Origin: Mycolicibacter sinensis
GTDB lineage: Bacteria > Actinomycetota > Actinomycetes > Mycobacteriales > Mycobacteriaceae
Reading direction: 5' to 3'
Assembly (NCBI RefSeq): GCF_001667945.1
Contig: NZ_LZJK01000143.1
Span: 1 to 54,723 of the forward strand
Length of the DNA stretch: 54,723 nucleotides
Shown: piece by piece, positions 17,894 to 25,943 of the stretch
How the letters are laid out: every line of letters starts with the position of its first letter
Numbering within the stretch: position 1 is the stretch's first letter
Notes under the pieces: generated by a model
Databases searched by the model: none
What the model saw: only the letters and a program-made list of their open reading frames with translations
Told to the model about the DNA's origin: nothing
Program-made: the position numbers and the translations under genes

Positions 17894-17969
17894 TGGTGCC
17901 CCCGGGCAGATTCGAACTGCCGACACCGGCTTTAGGAGAGCCGTGCTCTATCCCCTGAGCTACGGGGGC
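17894..17969 (-). tRNA. tRNA-Arg (anticodon CCT)
   Basis: Minus-strand cloverleaf. The acceptor arm GCCCCCG pairs with CGGGGGC, then discriminator A and an encoded CCA (17894-17896). The D arm contains AGCTCAGGGGATAGAGC. The anticodon stem CGGCT/AGCCG encloses the loop CTCCTAA, so the anticodon is CCT, reading AGG. The T arm is TCGGCAGTTCGAATCTGCC-like with the standard TTCGAAT loop. All stems pair well. Confidence 0.96.
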
Positions 17970-18054
17970 GGGGATCTGTGGAAATAGGTGTTGAGAACTC
18001 TAGTGGATCGCCGAGAGACGCACGGTGCGAGACGGTGCGTTCGCCGTTCTGGCC

Positions 18055-18582
18055 TCAATCGCCGCTCGCAGCTCTGCTCCGCTGGTAGTGCCGGCGCGCC
18101 TTCATGCGGTTGCCGCAGATGGCCATCGAGCACCACCGGGCCGTGTTGGGTTTGCTGCGATCGATCAGGAACAACCGGCAGTCGGGATTGGCGCAGGGCC
18201 GAAGACGCCCGGGACTGGAGATCCGTAGCGCGTCCCAGGCGAGGATCGCCCGCGCGGCGGCCGGCGGGGTCGCCTGCGTGGTCAGTGTCCAGGTCAGGCC
18301 GTCGTCGCTGAGAGCGGGGGACAGGCCGACTCCGTCCAGGAACGGCTGTAGTGCCCGCGGCGACCGGTCGCCGCGCACCACGTCTTGCAGGGCAGTCCGT
18401 ACGTCGACGAGTTCTTGTAGCTGCTGCTCGTTTGCCGGGCCGGCGTCGCGGGAATCCAACCAGGCTTGTGCGGTAACCGGGTCTTCGAGTTCGTCGCGGG
18501 CCACGCCGTCGATGACGGGGGTGGAGTTGAGCAAGTCCAACAGCAACGCCTCGTCGCCGGGCCCGGCCGCAACGATATCCAT
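18055..18582 (-). CDS. CGNR zinc-finger protein (ABATE domain), probable regulator
   Basis: A 175-residue protein. The N-terminal ABATE region (LLDLLNSTPVIDG near residue 14, a stress-antibiotic-binding-like fold) is followed by the C-terminal zinc finger: RPCANPDCRLFLID near 128-141, then ARWCSMAICGNRMKARRHY near 148-167. This gives CxxxxC...CxxxxCGNR, the family hallmark. These proteins are thought to be DNA-binding regulators, often beside the gene they control. It is divergent from the hydrolase operon with 80 bases between starts, so control of that operon is likely. Confidence 0.9.
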   Translation of the reverse strand: MDIVAAGPGDEALLLDLLNSTPVIDGVARDELEDPVTAQAWLDSRDAGPANEQQLQELVDVRTALQDVVRGDRSPRALQPFLDGVGLSPALSDDGLTWTLTTQATPPAAARAILAWDALRISSPGRLRPCANPDCRLFLIDRSKPNTARWCSMAICGNRMKARRHYQRSRAASGD

Positions 18583-18627
18583 ATAACCTCCAAATGCCTA
18601 TTGACAGGTTACATCAGAGGTGCTTGG

Positions 18628-18656
18628 CTCCTAACTATCAAAATCAAGTTAAGGAG
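18628..18656 (+). promoter_or_regulatory. Inverted repeat covering the ribosome-binding site of the hydrolase gene
   Basis: CTCCTAACT (18628-18636) can pair with AGTTAAGGAG (18647-18656), allowing one bulged T, around a 10-base AT-rich loop. The second arm contains AAGGAG, the Shine-Dalgarno of the ATG at 18663. It could be a repressor operator for the divergent CGNR protein, an RNA hairpin that hides the ribosome site, or both. Confidence 0.5.
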
Positions 18657-18662
18657 TTAGGC

Positions 18663-19535
18663 ATGGTGGCTACGGTGCGACACCACTACGCGGCCGTCGA
18701 CGGGCGCCGGTTGTTCTACCGCGAGGCGGGAAGCGCCGATGCACCGGCGATCGTGCTGCTGCACGGCTTTCCAACAAGCTCGTACATGTTCCGGGACCTC
18801 ATCACCCGCCTGGGCGAGGACTATCACGTCGTCGCCCCCGACTACCTCGGCTTCGGCTACTCGGATATGCCGCTGGTGACCGAGTTCGACTACACCTTCG
18901 ACAATCTCGCGGCGCTCACCCAGAAGCTGCTGGATCAGCTCGGGTTGGACCGCTACGCGATCTATGTTCAGGATTACGGGGCGCCGATCGGATGGCGACT
19001 GGCGCTGAGCCGGCCCCACACCATCAGTGCGATCGTCACGCAGAACGGCAACGGCTACGACGAGGGCTTCATCGAGAGCTTCTGGAAAACCGTCTGGGAC
19101 TACCAGCGTGAGCAGACTGCCGAGACCGAGGCGGCCATCCGCACAGCGCTGACTGTCGAGTCGCTCAAATGGCAGTACCTGACCGGTGCACCGGATGAGT
19201 CTGTGGTCAGCCCCGACACGTGGACCCTGGACAGCGCACTGCTGTCCCGGCCGGGCAACGACGAGATTCAGCTCGCGCTGTTCCGGGACTACGCGACCAA
19301 TCCGCCGATGTACCCCGCACTACACGAGTACCTGCGCACCAGCAGAGTCCCGGTGCTGGCCGTCTGGGGACAAGGGGACCCGATCTTCGGCCCGGACGGC
19401 GCCCGGGCATTCGACCGGGACGCCCAAGACGCCGAAATCCATCTGCTCGACGGCGGCCACTTTCTGCTGGAGACGGCCGCCGAGGAAATCGGGCAGTTGG
19501 TCAAGGACTTCTTGTACCGGGTCAACGGGCGGTGA
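18663..19535 (+). CDS. Alpha/beta hydrolase of the haloalkane dehalogenase/epoxide hydrolase type
   Basis: A 290-residue alpha/beta hydrolase. The oxyanion-hole HGFP is near residue 38. The nucleophile is Asp in VQDYGAPIG near residue 104, where esterases would have GxSxG, so this belongs to the Asp-nucleophile group. A second acid lies in WGQGDPIFGP and the catalytic His in DGGHFLLE near 266. True haloalkane dehalogenases have Trp directly after the nucleophile for halide binding; here it is Tyr, so dehalogenation is possible but not shown. ATG 18663 has AAGGAG six bases upstream. It leads a three-gene operon with a HAD dehalogenase-like protein and an MDR oxidoreductase. Confidence 0.87.
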   Translation: MVATVRHHYAAVDGRRLFYREAGSADAPAIVLLHGFPTSSYMFRDLITRLGEDYHVVAPDYLGFGYSDMPLVTEFDYTFDNLAALTQKLLDQLGLDRYAIYVQDYGAPIGWRLALSRPHTISAIVTQNGNGYDEGFIESFWKTVWDYQREQTAETEAAIRTALTVESLKWQYLTGAPDESVVSPDTWTLDSALLSRPGNDEIQLALFRDYATNPPMYPALHEYLRTSRVPVLAVWGQGDPIFGPDGARAFDRDAQDAEIHLLDGGHFLLETAAEEIGQLVKDFLYRVNGR

Positions 19536-19540
19536 CGGCC

Positions 19541-20239
19541 ATGTCCGGCATCGAGCGGCCCGCCGTGCTGGTCTTCGACGTCAACGAAACCCTTCTCGAC
19601 ATCGAAGCGCTAGAGCCCTTGTTCACAAGGCTTTTCGGTCGGCCCGGTGTGCTACGGGAGTGGTTCGACCAGCTCGTCCTGTACTCGATGACCGTCACCC
19701 TGGCGGACTGTTACACCGACTTCAGCTCCCTTGGGCAGGCCGTGTTTCGGATGCTCGCCGAGGTACATGCCGTTGAGTTGTCGGCCAGTGACGCAGCGGC
19801 TCTCGCCGACGCGCTGGCCACCATGCCGGCGCATCCCGACGTCGTTCAAGGGCTGTCACGACTGCGTGACGACGGCTACCGGCTGGTGGCGCTGACCAAC
19901 TCGCCGTTCTATCCCGGTCGTGCGACGGCATTGGAAACCGCGGGTCTCGAAGGTCTTTTCGAGCGCCGGTTCACCGTCGACGAGCTACGGGTCTTCAAGC
20001 CCACAACGGCGCTGTATCGGCACACGGCACATGCCCTGGGTGTGCGGCCCTCGGCCTGCATGATGGTCGCCGCGCATGCCTGGGACACCATCGGCGCACA
20101 AGCCGCCGGATTCAGCGGCGCCCTCATCACCCGCCGTGGCAACGCGCCGTTGCGCGTCGACGGCGTCTACCAGCCCGCCGTCATCGCAGGAGACCTCGTC
20201 GGCCTCGCGCGGCAACTGACCCAGCTTTCCGAAACGTAA
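19541..20239 (+). CDS. HAD-superfamily hydrolase, haloacid dehalogenase type II-like
   Basis: A 232-residue HAD enzyme. The nucleophile motif VFDVNETLLD lies near residues 10-19 (first Asp), LTNSP near 120 is motif II, and the Lys is in LRVFKPTTALY near 150. The motif MVAAHAWDTIGAQAAGF near 173-189 is the type II haloacid dehalogenase form, with Ala-His where L-2-haloacid dehalogenases have Ser-Asn. It starts five bases after the hydrolase stop. Type II members hydrolyse L-2-haloacids; activity here is inferred from family and context. Confidence 0.85.
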   Translation: MSGIERPAVLVFDVNETLLDIEALEPLFTRLFGRPGVLREWFDQLVLYSMTVTLADCYTDFSSLGQAVFRMLAEVHAVELSASDAAALADALATMPAHPDVVQGLSRLRDDGYRLVALTNSPFYPGRATALETAGLEGLFERRFTVDELRVFKPTTALYRHTAHALGVRPSACMMVAAHAWDTIGAQAAGFSGALITRRGNAPLRVDGVYQPAVIAGDLVGLARQLTQLSET

Positions 20240-20269
20240 TACACCAACAACATTCAGAGGAGAATCACC

Positions 20270-21316
20270 ATGACCACGACACCCGCACCGGCTATTCCGA
20301 CTCACCCAGCGGTGGTGCGAGAAGCCGCGGGCGGCCCGACTATGCGCGCCATCGTTCTCGACGGCTTCGGGGGCCTGGACACCTTGACCTACACCGACAT
20401 CCCCAAGCCGCTGCCCAAGCAGGGCGAGGTGGTGATCCGGGTCAAGGGATTCGGAATCAACCACGCTGAAATGCATATGCGTCGGGGTGAATGGGCCGAG
20501 GCCGCCGAAGTCAGCGGCATCGAGTGCGTCGGCATCGTCGATTCCTGCCCGGGAGGAGAATTCCCGGTCGGCGCCAAGGTCGCGGCGCTGATGGGCGGGC
20601 TGGGCCGCACGATCAACGGCAGCTACGCGCAATTCACCCGGGTGCGTGCCGAGAATGTCGCGCTGATCGAATCGGACCTGCCGTGGGCTCAGCTGGCCGC
20701 ACTTCCGGAAACCTACGCCACTGCCTGGACCTGCCTGTTCCGCAATCTCGGCCTGACTGCCGGCCAGACCCTCGTGATCCGCGGGGCGACATCGTCTTTC
20801 GGTCAGGCGGCAGTGAAACTGGCCGTGGAGGCGAAAGCCCACGTGATAGCAACCACGCGTAAGCGGGAACGGTTCGGCTTGCTGACGTCGCTCGGCGCTG
20901 AACGTGCCGAGCTGGAGACTCCCGATCTCGGTGCCCACATTGCCGAAGCCAAGCAGGTCGACGCCGTTCTCGACCTCGTCGGCAACAGCACGATTCTGGA
21001 CTCTTTAGACATGCTGCGCCGAGGCGGTACCGCGTGTTTGGCCGGCTGGCTCGGGGGACTGGACCCGATCGCTGACTTCAATCCGCTGTTACAGATGGCC
21101 AGTGGGGTCAACCTCAGCTTCTTCGGCAGCTTCGTGTTCGGCTCCCCGGGGTTCGCGTTATCGGATGTCCCGCTTCAGGACATCGCGAACAAGGTGCGCG
21201 ACGGTCGCCTGGATGTCAGGCCCTCCCGCGTGTTCACCTTCGACCAGGTTCGCGAAGCGCATCGGGTCATGGAGGCAGGAGAGGCCGGCGGAAAGATGGT
21301 GGTGGTCCTCGACTGA
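20270..21316 (+). CDS. MDR-family zinc-independent quinone/alcohol oxidoreductase
   Basis: A 348-residue medium-chain dehydrogenase/reductase. The GroES-like N-terminal domain includes the INHAEMHMRRG segment, where zinc alcohol dehydrogenases have their Cys/His ligands, so zinc is absent. Gly-rich and nucleotide-binding parts (LVIRGATSSFGQAAVKLA near residues 168-185, then THVIATTR-like) mark a quinone oxidoreductase-type NADPH fold. The ribosome site AGAGGAGA is eight bases before ATG 20270. Third gene of the operon; it may reduce an enone or quinone arising in the same pathway. Confidence 0.88.
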   Translation: MTTTPAPAIPTHPAVVREAAGGPTMRAIVLDGFGGLDTLTYTDIPKPLPKQGEVVIRVKGFGINHAEMHMRRGEWAEAAEVSGIECVGIVDSCPGGEFPVGAKVAALMGGLGRTINGSYAQFTRVRAENVALIESDLPWAQLAALPETYATAWTCLFRNLGLTAGQTLVIRGATSSFGQAAVKLAVEAKAHVIATTRKRERFGLLTSLGAERAELETPDLGAHIAEAKQVDAVLDLVGNSTILDSLDMLRRGGTACLAGWLGGLDPIADFNPLLQMASGVNLSFFGSFVFGSPGFALSDVPLQDIANKVRDGRLDVRPSRVFTFDQVREAHRVMEAGEAGGKMVVVLD

Positions 21317-21318
21317 GG

Positions 21319-21879
21319 TCAGTCCGCCAGGTCGGTAGGCGGGGTGTTCACTAGCAGCGGGTCGGGATCCTTGGCCATCGCCAGCAGCCCGCGCACACCG
21401 CGGATCATCAGCGGCCAGGTGCGCGGGTTGCGTAGGTTGAGCCCCCCGATGAGCTGCTTGAGCATCGATAAGGTGTCGAAGTAGATCCGTTCGGCGGTCA
21501 GGGTCTCGTTCTCGTCGAAGACGAAGTAGGCCGTCATCCGGGTGCGGTGCCGTGATCCGGTCGCCGGTATACCGCCCAGCGGGCCCAAATGCGTGCCCAG
21601 GAGCCAGAACTCGACAATCACCGCGTCGGCGCTGTGTCGCAGCGCGATGATCTCGTGGTCTTGGTCGGGGAACGCCACCCGAGTGTCACGGTAGTAGTCG
21701 CGGACCTCGGCGTCACCGTCGTGCACGGTCAGCGTGGGGATGATCTCGTAGTGCGGGTGAGGAAACGTGGCCAGCACGTCGTCCCAATCCTGGCGCACCT
21801 CGTCGTGAAAATGGTCGAGAACGAGTTTCTCGCGTGCCCGCAACACCTCGGCGGGTGGGATGGCGAAGCGGTCGGTCAT
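21319..21879 (-). CDS. SnoaL-like/NTF2-fold protein
   Basis: A 186-residue protein with a cone-shaped NTF2-like fold, resembling ester cyclase/SnoaL polyketide cyclases: REKLVLDHFHDEVRQDWDDVLATF at the start, then a long substrate-covering middle and VFDENETLTAERIYFDT near 125-141. Starts at ATG 21879. It converges with the MDR gene two bases from its stop and is divergent from the ChoD-like operon. Such proteins in mycobacteria often act in sterol or polyketide metabolism; the reaction is unknown. Confidence 0.75.
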   Translation of the reverse strand: MTDRFAIPPAEVLRAREKLVLDHFHDEVRQDWDDVLATFPHPHYEIIPTLTVHDGDAEVRDYYRDTRVAFPDQDHEIIALRHSADAVIVEFWLLGTHLGPLGGIPATGSRHRTRMTAYFVFDENETLTAERIYFDTLSMLKQLIGGLNLRNPRTWPLMIRGVRGLLAMAKDPDPLLVNTPPTDLAD

Positions 21880-21966
21880 GGCATCCTCCAGACAAAAGTC
21901 CCCGGGGCGGCAACAATGGGCAGACTAACCCTGGCCGGCGACGCGCCTGCCCGGAAGGAGACGCTC

Positions 21967-21990
21967 ATGATCACACGGAACCGCACGTGA
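21967..21990 (+). CDS. Seven-residue leader peptide overlapping the next start
   Basis: ATG 21967 follows AAGGAG at ideal spacing and encodes MITRNRT, then TGA. The stop overlaps a GTG start (GTGA, 21987-21990), the usual arrangement for translational coupling. The short frame has a much better ribosome site than any start of the following membrane protein. This suggests that ribosomes load here and restart on the next gene. Confidence 0.5.
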   Translation: MITRNRT

Positions 21991-22457
21991 CCGGCCCGGC
22001 GTCACAAAGTCGCGCGCTGCCTCGTCAACGGGGTATGAACCTCGTCGCGCATCGCGTATGTCTGATCCTTTTGACGATCGTCGGCCTCAGCCTCGGAGTG
22101 TGGGCATACTTCGCCCCGTTGAATTGGTACACAACGTTTCCCGGCATGGGCATGCACTGGTTGCCGGTGCTCGGCCCGTACAACGAGCATTTCGTGAAGG
22201 ATGTCGGCGCGTTGTTCTTCGGGCTCGGGTCGCTCAGCGCCGCGGCGGTGTACTACCTCGATAACCGCCCCGTCGTCGTGATCACGGGAGTCAGCTGGTC
22301 GGTCTTCAATGTGCTGCACCTGATCTATCACCTCGGCATGCTGCACATGTACGGCCTGCGTGACGCGGTCCTCAACGTGATCAGTCTCAGCCTGCTTCTG
22401 GTGGTATCGCTTATCCTGCTCGTCCCCGCACGCAGTCACAGCGTGGATCGCACATGA
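21987..22457 (+). CDS. Small four-helix membrane protein
   Basis: A 156-residue protein from GTG 21987, or 140 residues from ATG 22035. Hydrophobic helices lie near residues 26-45, 70-90, 95-115 and 123-145 of the longer form, with a WYTTFPGMGMHW loop between the first two. The GTG start is favoured by its GTGA overlap with the leader peptide. The 3' end overlaps by four bases (ATGA) with the ChoD-like oxidase, so the two are coupled. I do not recognise the family; it may anchor or support the oxidase. Confidence 0.72.
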   Translation: MTGPASQSRALPRQRGMNLVAHRVCLILLTIVGLSLGVWAYFAPLNWYTTFPGMGMHWLPVLGPYNEHFVKDVGALFFGLGSLSAAAVYYLDNRPVVVITGVSWSVFNVLHLIYHLGMLHMYGLRDAVLNVISLSLLLVVSLILLVPARSHSVDRT

Positions 22458-24133
22458 CTTATGACTACGACGTCGTGGTGATCGGCTCCGGTTTCGGCGG
22501 CAGCGTGGCGGCGCTGCGCCTGAGCGAGAAGGGTTACCGGGTCGGCGTGTTGGACATGGGCCGCCGCTGGGCGCCCACCGATTTCCCGCCCAACAACTGG
22601 CATGTCCGCAAGGCCATGTGGGCGCCGAAACTGGGCTGCTTCGGCCCGCAGCGCCTCACCGTGCTCGGCAAGACGTTCATCGCCAGCGCGGTCGGCGTCG
22701 GCGGCGGATCGCTGATCTACGGCAACACCCTCTACGAGCCGTTGGAGCGGTTCTACACCGACCCGCAGTGGGCGCACATCACCGACTGGAAAGCCGAACT
22801 CGCGCCGTACTACGAGCAGGCCCGCCGGATGCTCGGGGTGACGCCCACCCCGCATACCACCCCGGCCGATGAGGTGCTGCTGGCGGTGGCCCGCGACCTC
22901 GGGGTCGAGCACACCTACCACCCGACCAACGTCGGGGTGTTCTTCGGCGACGAGCCCGGCAAAACCGTCGAGGACCCGTTTTTCGGCGGCGCCGGACCGG
23001 CCCGCACCGGCTGCATCGGCTGTGCGCAATGCTTCACCGGCTGCCCGCATAACGCCAAGAACACCACCGAGACCAACTACCTGTATCTGGCCGAACACGC
23101 CGGCGCCCAGATCCATCCGCTGACCATGGTCACCGATGTGCGGCCGCACGGCGACGGTTATGTCGTCAGCACGGTGCGCATCGGCCGGTGGCTGCGCAAG
23201 CACAAGCGGGACTTCACCGCCCGCCAGGTGGTGTTCGCCGCGGCCTCGCTGGGCACCCAGCGGCTGCTGCACAAGCTGCGCGACACCGGATCACTGCCGC
23301 AGCTCTCGCCGCGGCTCGGCGAGCTGACCCGCACCAACTCCGAAGAGGTGCCGGTGGTGCTGGCGCCCGACCGCGACGACTTCGCCCAAGGGGTGGCGAT
23401 CACCTCGTCGATTCACCCGGAAGCCAACACCCATGTCGAGGTGTGCCGTTACGGCAAGGGCTCTAACCTGCTCTCGATGATGGGGACCCATCTGGTCGAC
23501 GGCGGCCCATGGCGTTTCGCCCGGCTGCTGCTGATGATCGCGCGGCACCCGGGGCTGCTGCTGCGCAGCATGTTCCCGCGTGGCGCCTCGGAGCATTCGA
23601 TCATCATCCTGGTGATGCAGTCATTGGACAACTCGCTGACCACTTACCGCAAGCGTGGCCTGTTCGGCACCCGCATGACCACGAAACAGGGTGCGGGGGA
23701 ACCTAACCCGGACTGGATCCCGATCGCCCACGACGTCGCCCGCCGGATGGCCGAGAAGGTCGGCGGGTTCGCCGGGGGCACCTATCTCGACGCGCTCAAC
23801 ATTCCGCTGACCGCGCATTTCATCGGCGGCTGCCCGATCGGTGATTCCGCGGATACCGGTGTCATCGACCCCTATCAGCGCGTCTACGGTCACCCGGGTC
23901 TGCACGTCGTCGACGGCTCGGCGATCACCGCCAACCTGGGGGTCAACCCGTCGTTCACCATCACCGCGCAAGCCGAACGGGCCATGGCGTTGTGGCCCAA
24001 CAACGGCGAGCCGGATCCGAGACCGCCGCTCGGGCAGCCCTACCGACGCATCCCGCCGATGTTTCCGCACCACCCGACGGTGCCGGACAGCGCCCCCGGC
24101 GCGCTGCGGTTGCCGCTGGCGCCGTCGGGGTAG
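22454..24133 (+). CDS. GMC oxidoreductase, ChoD-like (cholesterol oxidase family)
   Basis: A 559-residue FAD enzyme. The FAD-binding GSGFGGSVAALRL lies near residues 11-23, the second GMC motif ASAVGVGGGSLIYGNTLY near 74-91, and the C-terminal VDGSAITANLGVNPS, with the active-site Asn, near 490-505. It is collinear from memory with M. tuberculosis ChoD (Rv3409c) but clearly a paralogue. A four-cysteine cluster GCIGCAQCFTGCPHNAKN near residues 186-203 has the spacing of iron-sulfur or zinc ligands and is also present in ChoD. The substrate may be a sterol or another alcohol. Confidence 0.88.
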   Translation: MTYDYDVVVIGSGFGGSVAALRLSEKGYRVGVLDMGRRWAPTDFPPNNWHVRKAMWAPKLGCFGPQRLTVLGKTFIASAVGVGGGSLIYGNTLYEPLERFYTDPQWAHITDWKAELAPYYEQARRMLGVTPTPHTTPADEVLLAVARDLGVEHTYHPTNVGVFFGDEPGKTVEDPFFGGAGPARTGCIGCAQCFTGCPHNAKNTTETNYLYLAEHAGAQIHPLTMVTDVRPHGDGYVVSTVRIGRWLRKHKRDFTARQVVFAAASLGTQRLLHKLRDTGSLPQLSPRLGELTRTNSEEVPVVLAPDRDDFAQGVAITSSIHPEANTHVEVCRYGKGSNLLSMMGTHLVDGGPWRFARLLLMIARHPGLLLRSMFPRGASEHSIIILVMQSLDNSLTTYRKRGLFGTRMTTKQGAGEPNPDWIPIAHDVARRMAEKVGGFAGGTYLDALNIPLTAHFIGGCPIGDSADTGVIDPYQRVYGHPGLHVVDGSAITANLGVNPSFTITAQAERAMALWPNNGEPDPRPPLGQPYRRIPPMFPHHPTVPDSAPGALRLPLAPSG

Positions 24134-24145
24134 GAGCCGCGGCGC

Positions 24146-24151
24146 TATCCT
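24146..24151 (+). promoter_or_regulatory. -10 element placed for a leaderless transcript
   Basis: TATCCT ends six bases before the ATG at 24158, so transcription would begin at or next to the A of the start codon, as in many mycobacterial leaderless genes. No Shine-Dalgarno is visible between them. Confidence 0.4.
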
Positions 24152-24157
24152 GGCGCG

Positions 24158-24550
24158 ATGCCGACGTTCGCGCAGGTGTATCGCGAAAAGTATCTGCTGC
24201 TGACCACCTTCACCAAGGACGGCAGGGCCAAACCGACCGCGGTGTGGGGCGCGCCGGCCGGCGACAAGCTGTTGGTGATCACCGATGACGGATCCTGGAA
24301 GACCAAGCGCATCCGCAACACGCCACGCGTGACCATCCAGAAGTGCGGCGTGCTGGGTGCGCCGAAGGGCGAGCCGGTCGAGGCAGTGGCCCGGGTGCTG
24401 CCCAAGAGCGAGACCAGGCGCGTCTACAACGCGGTCGTCAGGCGCTACTGGTGGCACGCCTGGTGGTTCGTTCCGCACTCGCTCGTGCGCGGCGGGATCG
24501 ACAAGGTTCACATCGGCTTGGAGATCGCGCCCGCCGGGGCAGCGCTCTAG
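24158..24550 (+). CDS. PPOX-class F420-dependent protein
   Basis: A 130-residue split-barrel protein of the pyridoxamine 5'-phosphate oxidase-like group: FAQVYREKYLLLTTFTKDGR at the start, PTAVWGAPAGDKL, then DDGSWKTKRIRNTPRVTI. This matches small mycobacterial F420-binding proteins (TIGR03666-type). It could act as an F420-dependent reductase. No ribosome site is present, but a -10 box sits at leaderless distance. The gene converges on the TIGR01777 fusion gene nine bases beyond. Confidence 0.82.
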   Translation: MPTFAQVYREKYLLLTTFTKDGRAKPTAVWGAPAGDKLLVITDDGSWKTKRIRNTPRVTIQKCGVLGAPKGEPVEAVARVLPKSETRRVYNAVVRRYWWHAWWFVPHSLVRGGIDKVHIGLEIAPAGAAL

Positions 24551-24559
24551 CCCAACGTC

Positions 24560-25915
24560 CTAGCCCGCCCGGCCCAACAGATGCCGCAGCGCCTGTTCGA
24601 GTTCGGGCATGCGGAAGCGGTGATCGGCCTCCTCTAGCCGCCCCGGCAGCACTCGCTGGCTCGCGCCGGCAAGCTCACGTGCCCCTTGACCGCCGAGCAG
24701 CAATCGTGGTCCGAGCGCCGGAACCGGCAGGATCGTCGGCCGGCGCAGCACTCGTCCGAGGGTTTTGGTGTACTCGCGGTTGCGCACCGGGTTCGGCGCG
24801 ACGGCATTGACCGCCCCGGACAGCCCGGTGTCCCACAGTGCGCGGTGATAAACGTCGATCAAGTCGTCGATCCCGATCCAGGGCAGCCATTGTCGGCCAT
24901 CGCCGAGCCGACCGCCCAGCCCGGCGGCGAACAGCGGCCGCATCAGGCGCAGCGTCCCGCCCCGCGGTGATTGCACGATGCCGGTGCGGATCCGCACGAC
25001 GCGCTTTTCGGCCTGTTCTGCCGGGGCCAGGGCGTCTTCCCAGTCGGCGACGACCTCGGCGAGAAACCCGTCGCCGCGTTGGCTGTCTTCGGTGAGGATC
25101 TCGTCGCCGCGGTCGTAACCGTAGTAGCCGACCGCTGATGCGCAGACCAGGGTGCTCGGTCCAGCGCTGCTTCGGGCGACCAACTCGGCGAGTCTGCGGG
25201 TCGGTGCGATTCTGCTGTCCCGGATCGCCCGCCGGTGCTCGGCGGTGAAGCGTCCCGCGATCGAGGCGCCGGCCAGATGAATCAACGCATCGACGCCGGC
25301 CAGCAGGTCAGGATCCGGGTCGTCGGGATTCCACTGCCGCTCACCGGGATTGGTTGCGGCGCGCCGCACCAGCCGGATCACCCGATGGCCGCCGGTGCTC
25401 AAGAACGCGGCCAGAGCCGAACCGACGAGCCCGGATGCGCCGCTGATGGCCACCGTGATCGGCTTCAGGCCGTGTTCTGCGGCGCGCCGGTGGGCGGCCA
25501 GGTCATCGGCGAGCTGGCGGTGCCGATAGACCAACATCGGCCGCAGCATCGACTCGGGTAGGGGCGTCTCGATGCGATCGGTCAGCTGTGTTCTTCCGTC
25601 GCCGAGATCGTCGAACTCGTGGCTGTGGCGCCACCGCATCGCCGTCCGGGCCGGCAGCGACGCCAGGCCGCGGCCGCCGATGGCATCGACAAAACGCCAC
25701 GGCGGGTCATAGCCGCCGGGCTGGTGTTCGGCGATCCAGCGCAGTCCGCCGGGAAGTGCCAGTTCGGCGGTGCCGTCACGCAGCGAGTCCGCTTCGGCGA
25801 TCAGGTGCATCGGCTGCCACGGCGGGCTCAACCGGGTGAACGCACCCGGCCTCTCGTGCCACGCGAAGACGTCCGCCGGCGGCGCCTCGACGACGCTGGA
25901 AAAGACCAGGCCCAT
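24560..25915 (-). CDS. SRPBCC domain fused to TIGR01777-type epimerase
   Basis: A 451-residue fusion. Residues 1 to ~150 are an SRPBCC lipid-pocket domain (SSVVEAPPADVFAWHERPGA at the start). From ~153 a Rossmann fold begins ITVAISGASGLVGSALAAFL and continues with HLAGASIAGRF near 215 and CASAVGYYG near 257. It ends with a DUF1731 tail (GAREL...QRVLPGRLEEADHRFR). TIGR01777 proteins are extended SDRs with unknown substrates, related in sequence to cell-division inhibitor SulA-like annotations. It is the last gene of the acyl-CoA operon, 28 bases after a fadE, suggesting a lipid substrate. Confidence 0.87.
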   Translation of the reverse strand: MGLVFSSVVEAPPADVFAWHERPGAFTRLSPPWQPMHLIAEADSLRDGTAELALPGGLRWIAEHQPGGYDPPWRFVDAIGGRGLASLPARTAMRWRHSHEFDDLGDGRTQLTDRIETPLPESMLRPMLVYRHRQLADDLAAHRRAAEHGLKPITVAISGASGLVGSALAAFLSTGGHRVIRLVRRAATNPGERQWNPDDPDPDLLAGVDALIHLAGASIAGRFTAEHRRAIRDSRIAPTRRLAELVARSSAGPSTLVCASAVGYYGYDRGDEILTEDSQRGDGFLAEVVADWEDALAPAEQAEKRVVRIRTGIVQSPRGGTLRLMRPLFAAGLGGRLGDGRQWLPWIGIDDLIDVYHRALWDTGLSGAVNAVAPNPVRNREYTKTLGRVLRRPTILPVPALGPRLLLGGQGARELAGASQRVLPGRLEEADHRFRMPELEQALRHLLGRAG

Positions 25916-25943
25916 GCCTCGACGCTACTCGGCAGCGGCGGCG

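Noticed and set aside
17894..17969. Attachment-site duplication of the tRNA-Arg 3' end
   Set aside because: I looked for a second copy of the acceptor/T-arm end nearby and saw none, and no integrase is in the window.
18663..20239. A proven 1,2-dichloroethane pathway
   Set aside because: The halide-binding Trp is replaced by Tyr and no aldehyde dehydrogenase is present, so only dehalogenase-type folds can be claimed.
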